From Cyanoderma ruficeps (lineage: Eukaryota; Chordata; Aves; Passeriformes; Timaliidae): 64,000 bases of DNA. A program made the translations under genes and the position numbers. The stretch covers positions 16,904,789 to 16,968,788 of the forward strand of contig VZDJ01007755.1 in NCBI GenBank assembly GCA_008694505.1. Direction: 5' to 3'. Positions 62,101 through 64,000 of this stretch are shown piece by piece (positions within the stretch are counted from its first letter, which is position 1; each line of letters opens with the position of its first letter). The notes under the pieces are model-generated. The model was not told the origin of the DNA and made no database searches. It worked only from the letters and a program-made list of their open reading frames with translations.

Positions 62101-64000
62101 ACTATGCTATTAGTCTAGAAATTATATGTCTGCTAAAGCATTAAGTTGTTTTTATCCACAAAGAATAAAAGTAATTCCCTCGTTTGAGCCAGCAGCACAC
62201 TAAACATTCCAGCAACTAATTCATCCTGTTGGTTTTACCCGCACTTTCAGTCTCCAAAATCTTTTAAGACAACTGCAGAAACACATGCCATATGTAAGAA
62301 TGCAAACAGCTACATCAACTCCCAGTTTAACTCCAATTTGCTTTTAACAGCCAAACCATGCAGAAAAAGAAAACCCTCCTGTTTTCTCTGGTGCTCAACC
62401 ACAGTTGGTTCTTACTGAGGTAAACACCCTTTACCTCACTGAAGGGTAAGTAACTTACTGTGGAAAGATCTAGAGGTAAGAAAGAAGTGAATTCTTCTGG
62501 CTGCTATTTAAAAATAAGAGCATTGAAACATTTTTCACTAAAACAAAACCAAACAAAATCAAAAAATCAAACAACAACAAATGCAATGCTTTAAAAAAAA
62601 TTAAATCAAGGTTATCAAGCTCTGATCTCAAATTCACTGTCAAGGCTGCACTCTTAGTTATGAAGCACTCAGTAGAATCTCCTAGAATCTAATCAGTGAC
62701 CAGCACTTTGAAGGGAAGAACATGTACCTAATGACTCACTGAAGTTTTAGTTCCATATAATCATTACTAACATATTTCAGTTTGTCTGAAATAATTATTT
62801 TGAAGAGAAAGGAGCCTATCCAACAGAAACCTTTCTTAAGATTATCATGAAAGGAAGTTTTCAACAGGAATTTAAAATGGAATCTAAAAAGTTGACCAAA
62901 AAGGGGTAAAAATCATGCTCAAAAAAACCAAAAGTAGTAGCACTGATGAAAAAAATGGGTTGAAAAATATGTTTTTGTGCAAGACTTGCCTTTTGGATGG
63001 GGGACCAAAAGAAGAAAGGAGCAAACTTGATCTTCATTAACAAAGTGGAAAGAACCTTTGATGCCCATACAAATGCTTTTAAATGATATTTGGTTATATT
63101 TGGAATGTCAAAGCAGCCAAAAAGCACCCTGATATTCTCCCCGCTCCCTGAAGTAGAGGCCCACCTCAGACTCCTCTGAAAAGCTCCATACATCAGAGAT
63201 GGGTGGATGTTCACTCCTGCTCCAGAAGGACGGAAGATATTATTACAGGATGGAAAAATTCTGCCAGAGGGGTGCCACAGCCTCCTGCCACATTAGCTTT
63301 CAATGACTATCCCAAGTTTGGGAAACAGCAGTATGACTTTTCTATTTTATTTATTTTTAAAAAACAATTTATTGTGGACCCTTCTGCATTCAAGTCTGTC
63401 CTAAAAAACCTTACACTTCAGAGACCTTTTTTTTTCCTCCAAATAAGGAATTTACAAGCCCTCCTAGTAAGCTTACAACTGACACATGTTGAATACTGGT
63501 AGCTTTGGATCTCAAAAGCTTCACAAAACACTAATAATAAATTTCTTTTCTCCCCTGGTTCTACAACTTTCAAAAAACTTAAAGAAGCACTGAAAGTATG
63601 ACAACAGGTTTAAACAAGTCTAAAAAACCCCATAAAAACAAAATTAAAAAATTAATAAACAATTGTAATTATACAGTGCACTGCATAATTTTTTTGAGTT
63701 GCATACCTTATGTCTTTTATGCATCATACATCTTTTTAAGTGAGGTGGAAGGAATATGACCTTTCCTTCAGTAATCTCACATAAGTATACCTATTTTCAT
63801 ACATACATATATATTCATTAATTCAGCCTTTTGTATGTACCAGAAAAATTTAAATCTTGTTATATATAAATGGCTTATTATAAAGCTAAACGTTAACAGC
63901 CACTTTGATGTCAAATCACACCTTTGTCCAGGGCAATGCAACAACCACAAGTGCAAAACTATTAAGGAAATGACCTGATCAAATTAAAGGCTTCTCTACA
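56122..64000 (-). other. GREB1L: Upstream GREB1L intron or 5' region, distal segment
   Basis: AT-rich sequence with no exon, promoter-like CpG island, RNA gene or transposon that I can recognise. It includes a 9-G run at 57812-57820, a 14-bp palindrome at 58856-58869 (GTCATGATCATGAC), an AT-rich block near 61980-62240 with paired octamer motifs, and an A/C-rich patch near 62540-62580. It is assigned to the intron only because no first exon was found; it could be upstream of the gene if a noncoding exon was missed. Confidence 0.55.
62050..62079. promoter_or_regulatory. Inverted pair of octamer (POU) motifs
   Basis: AATTTGCAT (62050-62058) and its exact reverse complement ATGCAAATT (62071-62079) are separated by 12 bp. 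Both are perfect octamer-type sites for POU/OCT factors. The surrounding 61980-62240 sequence has few simple repeats and looks like a conserved noncoding element, which is inference. Confidence 0.35.

Overview
This is vertebrate nuclear DNA, almost certainly from a bird. It is AT-rich and intron-dominated. It carries a 5'-truncated CR1 LINE with the CR1 octamer tail and a solo LTR of a type I associate with passerine and other neoavian endogenous retroviruses. The only protein-coding gene I can support is GREB1L (GREB1-like retinoic acid receptor coactivator), on the minus strand. The five exons in the window encode residues 1-278 plus the first base of codon 279; the rest of the gene lies beyond position 1.

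Layout, right to left in the direction of transcription. Positions 64000-12966 are upstream intron, at least 51 kb with no recognisable coding exon; I saw no CpG-island promoter, so the GREB1L start site probably lies outside the window. The start-codon exon is at 12806-12965 and has only 3 nt of 5'UTR before the ATG. The remaining exons are 12279-12479 (acidic/Ser-Pro linker), 5020-5196, 3071-3247 (Cys/His-rich) and 1006-1128 (Ser/Pro/Thr-rich). All five donor junctions fall in codon phase 1, and the four downstream exons are multiples of 3 (201, 177, 177 and 123 nt).

The large upstream intron holds a CR1 copy with internal deletions (about 20438-21289, plus strand) and a roughly 1 kb solo LTR (about 55116-56121, plus strand, antisense to GREB1L). 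It also holds short simple repeats, a G-quadruplex-like tract, a small CpG cluster near 28.9 kb, several AT-rich blocks that read like conserved noncoding elements, a recursive-splice-like AG|GT junction at 30398/30397, and nuclear-receptor-like motifs (a TREpal-like palindrome, a DR1 and five TCAAGGTCA sites).

I did not find an undescribed biological system. The most testable points are the tandem GTNNGT donor at the end of the second coding exon, the candidate recursive splice site, and the possible over-representation of extended nuclear-receptor half-sites. Homology calls rest on recognition from memory, without database search; exon borders were set by reading splice sites and frame by hand.
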